Assembly (NCBI GenBank): GCA_903632075.3
Contig: CAHIKZ030001197.1
Span: forward strand, 682,001 to 746,000
DNA: 64,000 nucleotides
Direction: 5' to 3'
DNA from: Acanthosepion pharaonis
Taxonomy: Eukaryota; Mollusca; Cephalopoda; Sepiida; Sepiidae
The notes below the pieces were generated by a model that searched no databases, had not been told where the DNA came from, and was given only the letters and a program-made list of their open reading frames with translations. This document shows, piece by piece, positions 47,007 to 58,069 of the stretch (its first letter is position 1; every line of letters starts with the position of its first letter). The translations under genes and the position numbers were made by a program.

Positions 47007-47706
47007 TACTGTATTTGACGGTGTATAAGACGCACCCCAATTTCAGCAGGGAAAATCAAGAAAAAATTAGTAATTAGTAAAATTATTAGTAAATGGTACA
47101 GCCTATGCTATATTTATGAGGTATTATTTTGGTTAAAAAAAAAAAAACATGATTATAATTAAACAAAAAATTATATGAAAAAAAACACGGGCCTATAAAA
47201 ACTATTATATCCAAAGGTGAGAAAAAATCCAAGCAATTATTACAATTGAGCAAAACAGTACAGCAACCATTAAAATTTTATTCATCTTCAAATCCATAAA
47301 ATTCATCGTCTTTGTTATCAAAACTCTGATACTTATTTTCAATACTACTATCATCGTCGTTAAATAATTTGTCATCTTCCGTTCCGTTGAGAGCCTTGCC
47401 ACACTTTTTAAAAAAATTCATAACAATTTCTGGTCTAATATTATCGAAGCTTGCTTCACCCATTCGCAGACATGTGCAATGCTGGATCTTTTTATTTTTC
47501 CTGTAAGTGTAATGTCGTGATCAGGCATTGCTATCCCCGTGTTCCATTGCTCCTTCATGTTTAAGTCTAAGCTAACAGGCGTTGTCAGGTAGCTAATTTC
47601 GGCCGACTATCGCGAATTTTAAACCTACATATGGCATATAAGACGCAGGAGTATTTTAAAAGATATTTTTAATAGAAAAAGTGCACCTTATATGCCGTCT
47701 AATACT
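47007..47706 (-). mobile_element. pogo/Tigger-like DNA transposon, internally deleted
   Basis: Terminal inverted repeats are TACTGTATTTGACGGTGTAT...GACGCAC (from 47007) and GTGCACCTTATATGCCGTCT...AATACTA (to about 47706). They pair with a few mismatches. A TA lies at the outer edge, as expected of pogo elements. At 700 bases it is far shorter than the 2-3 kb autonomous form and keeps only the end of the transposase gene. Confidence 0.8.
47278..47575 (-). pseudogene. pogo-like transposase, C-terminal end
   Basis: On the minus strand: LDLNMKEQWNTGIAMP, then TGKIKRSSIAHVCEWVKQA, then after a frameshift FDNIRPEIVMNFFKKCGKAL and NGTEDDKLFND. This is the conserved segment W-x(n)-RPSxAxVCxWI, then SFKKCGI-type and DGxEDD, at the end of the DDE domain of pogo/Tigger transposases. 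An acidic tail follows. The catalytic residues are outside the surviving part. Confidence 0.8.
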
Positions 47707-48074
47707 AATTAATAAGTTAGTATTAGCCTTTTCAGAAATTAGTTCTAACAAAATATAAATGAAAAATATAATTTATATTTGATTTGAATATTGTTTATCA
47801 AAATTATAATCATCTTCATTTTGAAAGACTAACGGGGAGGCAACTTTTCGATTCCTCTTTTAAAGAAATCCATCGTAAAATGATAAAAAAAACTATTTGC
47901 AGAAATAAAACTTGGAAATCAGATATGTAGAGAATAAATATTGCCTGAAATTCTTTATTGAAGGGAAGAATAATAGCAGCAATGGAATTGTCTCTCGACA
48001 GAAGCCCTCTTTGCAAAAGTGTTAATGAACCTGGATTTACAGTGATTTTGTTACGAAGAATATTTTCTTTAGTC

Positions 48075-48268
48075 ATATATATTTATATATGAATAAAAAA
48101 TAATTGAAAACAAAATATTATCAGCAATACACTTTTGAAGAAAAAATATTAGCAGCAATAGATTTTTGCAAAAAAAAATATTACGATCAATAAAAATCTT
48201 GTCAGCATTATATAACCCATTGAGGTTGATATGCCAGAAAACAAAATAAACCAAACCAACGTAATATA
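48075..48268 (-). repeat. Minisatellite-bearing element, copy 7 (3' module lost)
   Basis: The 5' module (48190-48265, AATCTTGTCAGCATTATATA and GTTGATATGCCAGAAAACAA on the plus strand) and about three ATTGCTG-type units (48105-48190). Truncated at the distal side. Confidence 0.7.
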
Positions 48269-48329
48269 TTATTTTTGTTTCTGAATGATATGTCACTTAT
48301 AAAATGTTCTCGTGATCACAACAAATGAA

Positions 48330-48625
48330 ATGCTGTAGCTGAATAAAAAATCAGGTGTTTATGAAGGAAATTATTTTTCTTGGAATTGTATTGCTTTGCT
48401 TTCATTTGCATTGTCATGCTCGAGAATAAAATGTTTTCTGTTAACCAGAATAAGACAAGATCGACGTAATGTATCCTATCAAGTGACTGGTAATAAACGT
48501 CTGCATTGATGGTCTTTCCAGGTTCCACTAGGTTGTTATGGACGACACCTTTCATATTCCATCAAACACAAAGCAATAATTTAAGTACGAGGGGAATTCA
48601 ACAATTATCCGTACTCTTGTATTGT
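48330..48625 (-). pseudogene. Mariner transposase middle fragment with nearby terminus
   Basis: On the minus strand: LNYCFVFDGI, a stop, then KGVVHNNLVEPGKTINADVY, YQSLDRIH, and ENILFSSMTMQ in place of the H-H-D-N-A-R-P-H type motif. The equivalent of the second catalytic aspartate appears lost. A mariner-style terminus TACGAGGGGAATTCAACAAT starts at 48592, inside the reading direction, so at least two mariner pieces are overlapped or nested. Confidence 0.7.
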
Positions 48626-48629
48626 TAAA

Positions 48630-49100
48630 TTTTATGGCGAAAATGCGGATAATGTTTGACTTAGCCTCGGAGATGGAATCTTCGCTTTGGTGTTGGCACT
48701 GTTTTTTTTTCTAGTTTTTGTTGACATGTAAAATCTATGTTTTAACACCTGTAATGCATTCTTGGTTAAAAGACTGCTGCAGATATTGGAATAAAGTTCT
48801 GTTCTCAAGTCACCTGACAAATACCTTTGCGAGTTTTCCGAATTATATTTTGAATGCAGGATGAACGGAAACACTCTCGGATAGAAGAGATGATAAATTA
48901 ATTATACATGCAGTTTCCAACTATTTAAACTTGCTTCTGCGTTGTTTGGTTGAATCATAATTCAATGAAATTCATGATTATTCTGAGAAGCCCCTAATAA
49001 AAATACAATGGTATTTACGATAAAATACTTTTACTCTTTATCATCTTTAGAAAAGTCAAAATTATTCGGAGATGTTTGTTAAGTAGCAGAAGCTACTTTG
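48630..49100. other. No recognisable gene
   Basis: The minus-strand frame at 48632-48874 has no family features. It is possibly the interior of the element whose end is at 48592. Confidence 0.35.
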
Positions 49101-49104
49101 TTTA

Positions 49105-49245
49105 TGTGCCGTTTCACTTCAGGACATAGGCGATCATGGTTCTCCACATCTTCTTGTCCATTGTTGCTCTAAGCAACGTTTGACTCTTTCTCAGTCCTCT
49201 TTGACCCCACTCAGCCATCCATTCAACAAATCTCATTAGGCACTT
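49105..49245 (-). pseudogene. LINE 3' coding end, single unit
   Basis: On the minus strand: QTLLRATMDKKMWRTMIAYV, then LK and a stop. This is the extreme C terminus of the RTE-type LINE and the likely source sequence of the tandem array at 46331-46800. Followed by a CCTTCC-rich tract (49251-49300). Confidence 0.7.
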
Positions 49246-49512
49246 ATAAAACCTTCCTTCCTCCCTTCCTCTCTCCCTTTCTTCCACCCTTCCTCCCTGA
49301 GAAGGTTAATTTCTCCAAAGTTCTACCGTCACCAAAAAAAATTAAAAAAAATTAAACAATTTTCTGACCGACGACTAAGCTGAAAATATCACTTCCTTGT
49401 GAAGGAATATTACAATCAGCAAAGAAATCCCCCGTACTCTGGACATTATACCAGGCATGAAAATACCTAATAACAGAAAATTCCTTAACCCCCCCAAAAA
49501 AAAAAAAAACTT

Positions 49513-49780
49513 CACTGTCATTATATATATTGATTTTCTAAGCGAAGCTTAGATGTGGCACATGGCCTAAAGTATGGAGCACCCAGTAAGGATCGAACTC
49601 ATTATTCAGTTGTAACAGTTTTAGCGAGACCAGCTTTCTAACCATTACACCACGTCGAGGCGCCCAAATAGGGATTTTCCAAGCGTAGCTTAGATGTGGC
49701 ACAAAGCCGAAAGCATGAGGCATCCAGTGAGGATCGAACTCACTTTTCAGTAGTAACTGACCTAGCAAGACAAAACTGTC

Positions 49781-49833
<53 letters not shown>

Positions 49834-49840
49834 GACAGTG
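49513..49840. mobile_element. Foldback unit enclosing two tRNA-derived repeats
   Basis: CACTGTCATTATATATAT (49513-49530) is perfectly inverted at 49823-49840. Inside, two head-to-tail units of about 143 and 100 bases (from 49537 and 49676) share AGCTTAGATGTGGCACA and AGGATCGAACTCA. On the minus strand the first has an A-box-like GTGGTGTAATGGTTAGAAAG and B-box-like GAGTTCGATCCT. The second lacks the A-box part. A TA run fills 49785-49830. Confidence 0.7.
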
Positions 49841-49879
49841 ATATATCTCAGTGACACCACAAAAACGATAGCAAGAGAC

Positions 49880-50106
49880 TTAAAAAAAATACCCCACGAA
49901 CCCCCCCACCAAAAAAAAATGCTGAACACTCTTAAAAACAATCACCTCAACCAATACAACCTTAAATAAACCCAGAACTACACACTCCGGTATGAGAGCT
50001 CATAAGAAATGACTATTTTTACTTTAAAAAGACATCCATCACTACCGATCAACTCCGCTAATTTGGTAGGGATGTAATGTAGGGACATTATAATTACTAC
50101 TAATAC

Positions 50107-50155
<49 letters not shown>

Positions 50156-50590
50156 AATAAATAAATAAAATATAAAATAATAATCAAAATTATAAATAAA
50201 ATAAAACAACAAACATAAAAATGTTGTATAAAATAAATTAAATAAAAATTTGAAATAATAAAATCTCCCCCAGCATGCAGCAAAAACTGCTCCTACCGGA
50301 AATACGTACACCCATCAAAAGACGTTAAATTCAATTTCTTCACCCCCAACCTTGGTACAGACAACACGTGTCCAATTTTTATTTGTGACATAGCTTGATG
50401 TGCAGTCAATTTATCCCTATTATCACATGTATTATAAACAATAAATACAGACACCAATACACACAAAAATATAAATAAAATTTTATGAAAGTAATATACA
50501 ATTTACCATGCTTTTCCAGTTATTTTTGCACGTTTTATTTTCTGCTGAATATGCTTTTATCTCCGTGAACACGAAGCTACTTTCTGGTGC
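49880..50590. other. Gene-free stretch with ATT microsatellite
   Basis: (ATT)n at about 50103-50153, seen in translation as poly-I or poly-N and not a gene. A C-run next to an A-run lies at about 49899-49918. Confidence 0.7.
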
Positions 50591-51075
50591 TATGAAATGA
50601 GTGAACCCCTAGAGTGTCATGAAAATTGTTTCCCCAAACTGATGGTTTTGTGGTTTGTCTCAAGTGAGGGTGATGTCATGCCACCTCACATCTTTGAGCA
50701 TAGTCCTACCCATCTGAATCGATCCTATGTAGAGTTTCTGAACACCCTGGTCAAGTCTTACTTGGAGAGGGTGCCTTCTAGAAGACCATATGTATGGCAG
50801 CAAGATTCAGCTCACTGCCACACTTCCAGCAAGTCTCAAAAGTGATTGTCAACATCTGTCCCTCTGAATACCCTGATTGTAATCTCATGGGGCATTATGT
50901 GTGGAGCAGGGTTGAGAAAGACACCAAAACGCACTGCCTTAACCCCAAGGCCCAGCTGACCGACAAGAGGCATTTGAGTCTCTCCCTAGAATCACCGTGA
51001 ATACCACATGTGCCAGATTCCGGCGTTCGATCGAGGCCGTGGTAAATGCTGAAATTGGCTTCTTTGAGTGAATTT
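50590..51075 (+). pseudogene. Mariner (DD34D-type) transposase, C-terminal half
   Basis: Reads LMVLWFVSSEGDVMPPHIFE, EFLNTLVKSYLERVPSRRPY and VWQQDSAHCHTSSKSQ, holding the second catalytic aspartate. After a frameshift at about 50845 it continues VNICPSEYPDCNLMGHYVWS, holding the third aspartate about 34 residues later as in DD34D families. The end is FRRSIEAVVNAEIGFFE with a TGA at 51070. The N-terminal half is absent. It is the same family as the deleted copies at 23605 and 40430. Confidence 0.85.
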
Positions 51076-51235
51076 TAATTATTACAATCTGTATGCCAAT
51101 TTTCTATTTTTTCGAATAAATTGATTTTTGGCTTATATATTTTTCTCTTTAAAAATCATGTATCAGTATTAACATTTACTAAGAATATGTTGGTCGGGCT
51201 TCTGTCAAAGATAGAATATACCAAGTCTTTAATAG

Positions 51236-51655
51236 TCCGCGAAATTTACTTGCTGGGCACGTACATTCATAGGGAGACGTATTAATAATAATTCTTAAAC
51301 TTAATACACACAATGCTACAATAGTGAAGATTAAAATTCCTAGAAATCGAGAGCGACATAATCTTATTCATTTTCGATAGGATGTGTGGGTCGTATAAAA
51401 GTTATGAGCGTGGAAATTTGAATCGGCGAAGCGTGTTCAAATCACGACCTCGTCTGCTGCGTTCACTTTTGCACGGATGCTTTCGCAGAAAAGCATGGAA
51501 CCTATTTCCCCTTCAGCTGTGGGTTAAACAGCAGAATAGAATGAACTCTCTTACCTTGACAAACGATCTGACAAGCAGAACTCTGAATTCAAAATCTTAG
51601 AGAAGACAACTGAAAACACTCCACTATCTTTCCCAAGGTCCGTCATGATAATATA
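51236..51655 (+). repeat. SINE, second subfamily, with extended 5' flank
   Basis: Head with AAGCGTGTTCAAATCACGAC near 51427-51446, then core CAGCTGTGGGTTAAACAGCA, then GATCTGACAAGCAGAACTCT and ATTCAAAATC. The 5' flank (GCGAAATTTACTTGCTGGGC and TTTTCGATAGGATGTGTGGG) also matches the flank of the copy at 53980-54335, so the repeat is longer than the tRNA-like part. Confidence 0.7.
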
Positions 51656-51839
51656 CAGATATAAACATTTCTTCTTTATTTTAACCCAGTATTTGGTAAC
51701 ATTGCATTACAAAAATCTCTACGGTTGGCACACAAATAAAATGGAGTAATGAAAAAATAGAGAATAAATATGAATATATTCCTACAATATGGAGAAAGAA
51801 ATTAATAATTGACATTAAGAACTGCAATCAGCTTCGGGC

Positions 51840-52280
51840 CATTAATGGGCTTTTGGCAGGCTTAAGATATTAAATAGCCCGTAACTAGGTTTAAAAATTA
51901 ACGAACATGTGCCAGGCTTAAGAAAATTAATTGCCTGGAGTTTTAATGGTTCGAATCGAAAATTACAGGGCGATAATTAAAAACTAATTGTTAAGAGTGA
52001 TGCTGAAAAAATATAATGACTCAGATCGAGGCTTAAAATTTTAGTGGCCTGGTGTGAGGCGCAAAAGATTTAATGGTCGGGAGCGAGGCTTAAAAGAATT
52101 AATGGTCCTCAGCGAGGCTCAACAAATTTAATGGCCTGGAGCGAGGCTAGAAATATTAATGGTCCGGAGCGAGGCTCAAAAGATTTAATGTCTCGAAGCG
52201 AAGCTAGAAATTTTAATGGCCTGGAGCGAGGCTCAAATTATTTAATGGCTTGGAGCGTGGTGGAAGAATTTACTAGGTAG
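51840..52280 (+). repeat. 29-bp minisatellite array
   Basis: Units of 27-29 bases with TTAATGG-C-GGAGCGAGGCT. Seven good units run from about 52068 to 52266 and degenerate units lie upstream to about 51840. One further unit stands alone at 53938-53970. Confidence 0.85.
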
Positions 52281-52284
52281 GAAT

Positions 52285-52950
52285 GAAGTTTAAGGCGAAA
52301 GAAAGAATTACTTCACACTTGTAAAGCCTCTTTTTTGTCGGATTTTTTGAGTTGAGGCTTTGCTATTATATGGAGAATCATCTTAGTTATTAGACTTACA
52401 AAATGTTTTCCGTTGTCTCTCCGGCCATCTTTAGGTCCTTCTCTTCGTACTTTGTAACCTTCCTGGATTTTCGAACAGAATCCTTTATTCCCTTAACGAA
52501 CAGATACTTCTAATCCCGCTTTATATGCTTTGGGATATTTCATATCAATTAATACTCAATGAGTCAGCCATATGTTGTCTTCATTATTTCTTCCACTGAA
52601 CCAAAAAATATGACTTTCCACAGAGGTAGACCGATGGATTGAACTACTAGAGGACCAGATATATCTTCACAATGCTTTAATACTGTAGGCTATAGGTTTT
52701 GGACGCTTATGGCCTAGTAGATTAAAGTGCGGAGAGTAATATGACCGAAACGTCATGAATATAACAAGCAAGTTGAACGTGCGGGTCCATCTAGCAATTT
52801 TTTTTTTTTAATTTGTTCGATAAAATGACAATTTGTCAAATCAAAACAATACAGTGGCCATCATTATCTGTGGCTTCGTTTTTCATTCGACCACGGAAAT
52901 AAATCTTATTACTATATAAAACTCCGTGAACTGTGAATCTTGTGTGTTTG
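52285..52950. other. No recognisable gene
   Basis: Mixed AT-rich sequence with a T-run at 52799-52810. No family recognised. Confidence 0.45.
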
Positions 52951-52956
52951 CCAGAA

Positions 52957-53034
52957 GTTATATATAGAGAGTGGGAAAAAGAAAGATATAAACAAGTCAT
53001 ATATAGAGAGTTGGGAAAAGAAAGATGTAAATTT
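52957..53034 (+). repeat. 39-bp tandem duplication
   Basis: Two units with TATATATAGAGAGT-GGGAAA and AGAAAGAT-TAAA at 52957-52995 and 52996-53034. Confidence 0.8.
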
Positions 53035-53078
53035 ATTATCGGGGGATGGAGCCGATTTTCTTACGAGAAAATGTATAA

Positions 53079-53267
53079 AACACACGAAATCCGGTCCCAA
53101 ACAAGGTACGCACAGCTGTCATCAAGGTCCACGCCACTCTCGTTTGTGAACATCACGACCTCATGCTAGAAGCGACAGTACTGACAAACTTCAAAGGGAC
53201 CGCATCAGACTACGACAACATTGTCCACAGTAAGAAACAAATGCTATCTCTTGTATCCTCTTTACTA
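53079..53267 (+). other. Unrecognised 63-codon open segment
   Basis: A stop-free frame without an early ATG that reads KVRTAVIKVHATLVCEHHDL then MLEATVLTNFKGTASDYDNI. It is markedly more GC-balanced and codon-like than its surroundings. A donor-like ACAGTAAGA sits at 53227-53235. No clear acceptor is present and no family is recognised. It could be an exon or an unknown retroelement piece. Confidence 0.2.
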
Positions 53268-53274
53268 TGAACCA

Positions 53275-53805
53275 CGCACGCACGTGTTGACGTTTTCACA
53301 CAAACACACATATAACAACATTTCATTGTTTCTCACATACGTACACAAGGAGAATTTATATTTTATTTAAAAATTTTAATAACCCAAACAAAAAGACATT
53401 ACTTTCCAATCTATGACCAATTGATTGCATTCTTGTCATTATATTAAATTAATGTTCATTTGTTGAAACTACGTTGTCTTTTCTATTGAATTTTATTCTT
53501 TCAATGGAAATTCTTTTGATTATTCTAAACGGCCGAATTACGCGTAGCACCACAACAATATTTTATGTTATTGTATCGAATCCCAAAACTCCGAATTTTA
53601 ACATTCTAAGCTTTTATTGTTCAACTTTCTTCAAACAGACATGTTTTTTTTAATGTTGAAATCCACTTCAATAAGTGCAAATAAATGTATTTTAAAAATA
53701 TCTCTACTTTCAAAAGCTCTTCTTGAAAGTAAAGGCAAACAGTAAATATAACAAGCTTCACCCAAAGGGTCACAGGTTGTCTAGTAATTCATAAATGTTA
53801 TTTTA
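53275..53805. other. No recognisable gene
   Basis: AT-rich DNA. Confidence 0.45.
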
Positions 53806-53807
53806 TA

Positions 53808-54068
53808 ATGGGTCCAAAGCGTAAAAATCAGGATGATTGCAAGTTTTCCTTTAAATGGAAAGACGGAAGTTCTCGATTTAGTAAAGAAAGAGGAACATCA
53901 TACATTCAGGTTCCTACTATCTACAACAAGAACGAATGGAAAGATTTAATAGCTCGGAGCGAGGCTCAAAAAGTCTTAATACTATGCGAGATTTACTTGC
54001 TAAATAATATCATAGAAAATGGAGACGAACATTATCTAAATTCTCGATGGGATATGTGGCTAGTATAA
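53808..54068 (+). other. Unrecognised 86-codon open frame fused to repeat sequence
   Basis: Starts MGPKRKNQDDCKFSFKWKDG, then SSRFSKERGTSYIQVPTIYN. From residue 43 the frame runs through one unit of the 29-bp minisatellite (DLIARSEAQK) and then the 5' flank of a SINE. Only the first 45 codons could be original coding sequence. A basic, hydrophilic start suggests a small DNA-binding or transposon protein, but no family is recognised. Confidence 0.25.
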
Positions 54069-54335
54069 CAGTTATCAGTGTGGGAAGTTGAATCGGCGAA
54101 GCGAGTTCAAATCGTGATCTCATCTGTTGCGGTCACTTTTGAACGAATGCCTTTGGTAAAAAGATGAAATCTATTTTCCCTTCAGCTGAGTGTTAAACAA
54201 CAGGCTAAAATGGATTCTCTGGCCTTGGCAACCGGTCTAAGAGAGACAAGACTCTGAATTCAAAACCGTGGAAAGGACAATTGGAAAATACTCCATTTTC
54301 TTTCCCAAAGAAAGACATAGTAATACATAGATATA
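53975..54335 (+). repeat. SINE, second subfamily
   Basis: The same modules as 51236-51655: GCGAGATTTACTTGCTAAAT, CTCGATGGGATATGTGG, a head with AAGCGAGTTCAAATCGTGAT, core CAGCTGAGTGTTAAACAACA and GGCAACCGGTCTAAGAGAGA. Confidence 0.75.
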
Positions 54336-54400
54336 AAAGAAAAATGAATCTGTGTAATGTCATGATTGTCTACGTCCTGAAGGGAGGTGAAATTTCAAAA

Positions 54401-54404
<4 letters not shown>

Positions 54405-54442
<38 letters not shown>

Positions 54443-54499
54443 TAAATTGCCACAAGATACTTATATATATATATATATTAAATACCTCGTAGCAATTTA

Positions 54500-54544
<45 letters not shown>

Positions 54545-54561
54545 TACCTTAATTTAATATG

Positions 54562-54623
<62 letters not shown>
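54405..54623. repeat. (TA)n cluster containing inverted and direct repeats
   Basis: Four TA runs (54407-54436, 54463-54479, 54507-54540, 54562-54623). Between them AATATATTAAATTGC (54436-54450) is inverted at 54492-54506, and TATTAAATACCT occurs twice (about 54476-54487 and 54539-54550). Confidence 0.85.
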
Positions 54624-54625
<2 letters not shown>

Positions 54626-54668
54626 TGTGTTGAGGTATTATTGTTATTAAGCTATAGTTAATCTCTTG

Positions 54669-54925
54669 CGGAGGCACGGTAGAGTAATGGATAGCGGCAC
54701 GGATTGAGGAATCGGTGAGTCGATTCCAGTCGAATCCATTACATTCTTACGTGCTATTACCCTTAATCCTTTTCTCTCCCCCCCCAACTATGGGTAAATA
54801 GTAGGACAGACCGAGTTATAGCCTTGGATGGCAATTGGTCTACACTAGTCAATAATGGCACCCTGCCTTGTCAGGCATGTATCGAAAGATACCTGATCGC
54901 CTAAGAGTGTATCACTCATGGCATA
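54669..54925 (+). repeat. tRNA-derived SINE copy
   Basis: GGAGGCACGGTAGAGTAATG opens the head. The B box is degraded (GTCGATTCCAGTCGAATCC). The core is CCAACTATGGGTAAATAGTA. The tail differs from 19894: it has CCTTGTCAGGCATGTATCGA and CCTGATCGCC, which resemble the tail near 7660. Confidence 0.8.
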
Positions 54926-54929
54926 TAAC

Positions 54930-55718
54930 TGACTGATTATTAATCTCTTATTACGCCTAATTTATAATTCAAACTTTATCATTGTTGTGTATGTAAAAAA
55001 AATATAGTATATTCAGATGTAAGCCTTCCCGGGGAGCATTTCAGCATTTATGTTTCAGGACTAATGTATAATGTGGTAAATCCCAAGGAAAAAAAATAAA
55101 TAAAAAATAAAAATAAAAAGCCCAAATTTCGACTGGGTTTCAACGCAGAGCTGTTTTCCACTTCAGGGAAACACTGACGCAAATTACATTTCTTATTACC
55201 ATTTTCCCCAAATTATTCTAAAATGAGATGATAAATATCAGAAAATAACATCACTGGGAACGAGAAAAACAATGATTTTAACCTTTTCTTTGAGTTGAGA
55301 ATAAAGAAGTTATTCATAAATAAAAGTCGATGAATTTTCTCTATAGAAATACAGTAGGTTAGAGGTTAAAGCACCAACTGTTTTCACACTTTGCTATTTA
55401 TGAGCAAATCCTTTACAAGATATTGATTAATGTTGCTTTTTATGACCTGCCACGGCGAAACGTAGTTTCCCTGTTTCGCGAATTAACGTTAATTTTTTCT
55501 TATTGTGTGAACGGACATCACATCTGTTTTAGCAGGCATTCAGGATGTCAGGGAATTGATGTACGGTTTTGTTTGCGAACATGGCGAACGCTCACACAGA
55601 CACAAATAAGTACACGCTCACACACAGCTACTCATATAAGCACGCACATATATGTACACCCACGAATACATAAAGAGAAGCTCACAAACAAACGGAAATA
55701 TGCATATGAACGTGAACG

Positions 55719-55770
<52 letters not shown>

Positions 55771-56078
55771 GGTTTGAATACATCCATACATTTACAAACT
55801 TGTACCATTGTTTCTCGTATTCTTTAGTGGCGAACTAAAAAATAATTCAGGAATTTTTTTAGCGATATGACTTGGTTCATGGAAGTTTGAAGATCAAGAC
55901 CTTTTGAAATTTCCAAAATATCAGATATCTGCTTTGTTTTGTATTTTATGTTCAAACAAGCAATTTCATTTGTATTCCTAAACCTTTCTTATTGTCTAAG
56001 TCAAGATGTAATTCATAGATTCAACAAAGTGAATGTTGTGATTTCGGGATTAGTCATAGTGTTGTTGCTATAATGCAA
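54930..56078. other. Gene-free stretch with compound microsatellite
   Basis: (CA)n-(TA)n at 55718-55765. The 134-codon frame that runs through it (55423-55827) shows no family features and ends in I-Y repeats, so I do not call it a gene. Confidence 0.55.
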
Positions 56079-56081
56079 ATA

Positions 56082-56519
56082 TTAAGTAGAAGCTTCATCA
56101 TCAAAACTTTTTCGATTTTCGACATTGTCTACCGATTCGAGAATATTTTGCCAGCCTTCTCTGTGTGTTTGCAGATTCGTTGCAGCCCTTCCTTGATTGT
56201 AAAGTACTCCAGAGGAAAAATGGGGTCTTTCTGCCTTGTTCTTTGAATATCTCTGTTCAGCGTTGTGACTATGGTGGTTCTTGGATAATCTTTGAGCTTT
56301 TTTCAAGTCAGTATTTTCAAAGTAAAACTCCATGGCTTTGCTAGCTGGGCATTCTGGATCCATTCTGTTTGTTGACATTCGTATGTTGTTTTTTTTTCGT
56401 GAACAATGACCTTTATTACAGACACACGGTCTGATACTTTCAAACATTATTCCTCCTTTTACTGTAACTATTACAAATGTTAACCTTTTTGCTAGCAATC
56501 CCTTTCCCTCATCTGCCAT
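56082..56519 (-). other. Unrecognised 145-codon open frame, duplicated at 57175
   Basis: One of the few long minus-strand frames without low complexity. It carries CVCNKGHCSRKKNNIRMS and PECPASKAMEFYFENTD; the C-x-C-x4-C spacing recalls short Cys-rich segments of some transposon proteins but is too incomplete to assign. It is otherwise hydrophilic and basic in the middle (residues 70-100). The 3' two thirds recur as a broken copy at 57175-57385, so this is a repeated sequence and probably an unknown mobile element. Confidence 0.3.
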
Positions 56520-57174
56520 ACATTTTCAGAGGTACCTTACGTTCCTCAATCTGTGTCTTAGACATTTCAGCTCTCTTCCACGACCCCGCCCCTCTCCGAT
56601 TCTAAGCTGTAGTTGAACTACCGCACATTCCAAAGAGGCCTAGGGTTGCATACAGTTTTTTCATATATAGTAAGATTATACGGACTTCAAGGATTTCACA
56701 CGTGGAATTATCTTATATCTAATGACATAATCTATTTCATAACCGTTTAACTGACGGCTTGCTCGATTATTTACTTATCTGGTAACTATAATCATGTGAT
56801 ATTCGATAAGCTGTCTGAGAACTTCGTAACTAGAAGGAAACATATCGAATTATCAGTGGCCATTTTCTTGTATCCATGTATGAAGAGCAGTGCTTCATTT
56901 AAAAATTGCGTTTTTGCTTATGGACACTTGAAAGGCACTAACATGAAATATGTATGGAGAACAAATATGCAGTATAACACAACTACAATATGTTACTAAC
57001 AACTAAAATTAATTCTTCTTTTTCTTCTTTATCTTCTTTTTCTAATTCTATGTGCCATATCTCTTAAGGGCGTGGGGGATTATATCTTTCTAGAAGTTTC
57101 TAACCTTTGTACTTATTATCACCATCTTTCAACTGTTTCAATTTCAGGTCATGAATTAACATGTTCTCTCATAT

Positions 57175-57385
57175 TCATTGGCATTGTCTACTGATTCGAC
57201 AATATTCTTACAGCCTTCGCTGTCCTCTGCGAGTTTGCGGGTTGCAGATCTTCCTTGATTGTAAAGTACTGCAGAGGAAAAATGAAATCTCTGTTCAGCG
57301 TTTTCACTATGGTGGTTCTTGGATGAAAGTCAGTCTTTTCAAAGTAAAACTCCATGGCTTTATTAGTTGGGAATAGATAATGACA
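57175..57385 (-). pseudogene. Broken paralogue of the frame at 56082-56519
   Basis: Matches 56115-56350 in nucleotide sequence (CTTCCTTGATTGTAAAGTAC, CTATGGTGGTTCTTGGAT, CAAAGTAAAACTCCATGGCT). It carries two internal deletions that break the shared reading frame, although KAMEFYFE-TD is preserved. Confidence 0.7.
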
Positions 57386-57389
57386 TTGG

Positions 57390-57820
57390 AAGTTCAATAG
57401 AATTTTCTGAATATTGTCTTTCACATTATGCAGCGTTTTAAATAAGTAGTTACTGCGTAACAGTAACTGAAACACCAATTAAATAGAAGCTTTATTTGAC
57501 TAATTCAACTTTAGCGCTGGAAACGTTTATTAGTGGATGGTTACAAGCGTGAGGGGAGATGGGATGTGCTTATTTTATTATCACATTGTCCCCACTATTT
57601 ATTTTATTCATATGGAAGAAAATCCATCAAAAGATCTTACGGGTCCTTTGAGATCGTCGGGATTGTTCGTTATATATCAGGTCTTTCTTATGTTACTTTA
57701 GGCTTTTACTATCATGTAGACGCTTCCGAATTTTTACTGACGGTAATCCATTAATGAATGCACGCTTCACGTGCGCTGCAGGCTGTCGTTCAGCTGTAAC
57801 AGTTGTGAAGGCGCTATATT
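57390..57820. other. No recognisable gene
   Basis: A plus-strand frame at 57533-57754 without family features. Confidence 0.4.
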
Positions 57821-58069
57821 TGTTACGCGTGTTTACTTCCTAAAGAAATTTGTCGAATGTCTCTGAGGGTTGCTGGCGTCTCGTAGCGAGTAGATGACAA
57901 ACGAAGTTTTTTGCTTTTCTTTCTTATATACAATTTATCCAAAATTATGTGGGTTTCTTCATATGTGGCTGCATCTAAGAAATACTCTAAGAAATATGCT
58001 ACCTGATACATACACCTAACTGAAACGAAACGAATAATTCCGTTACCATTTACTCTTTTTTCGGATTTT

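Noticed and set aside
55423..55827. 134-codon plus-strand frame
   Set aside because: Its second half is a CA/TA microsatellite translation and its first half has no recognisable domain or splice support.
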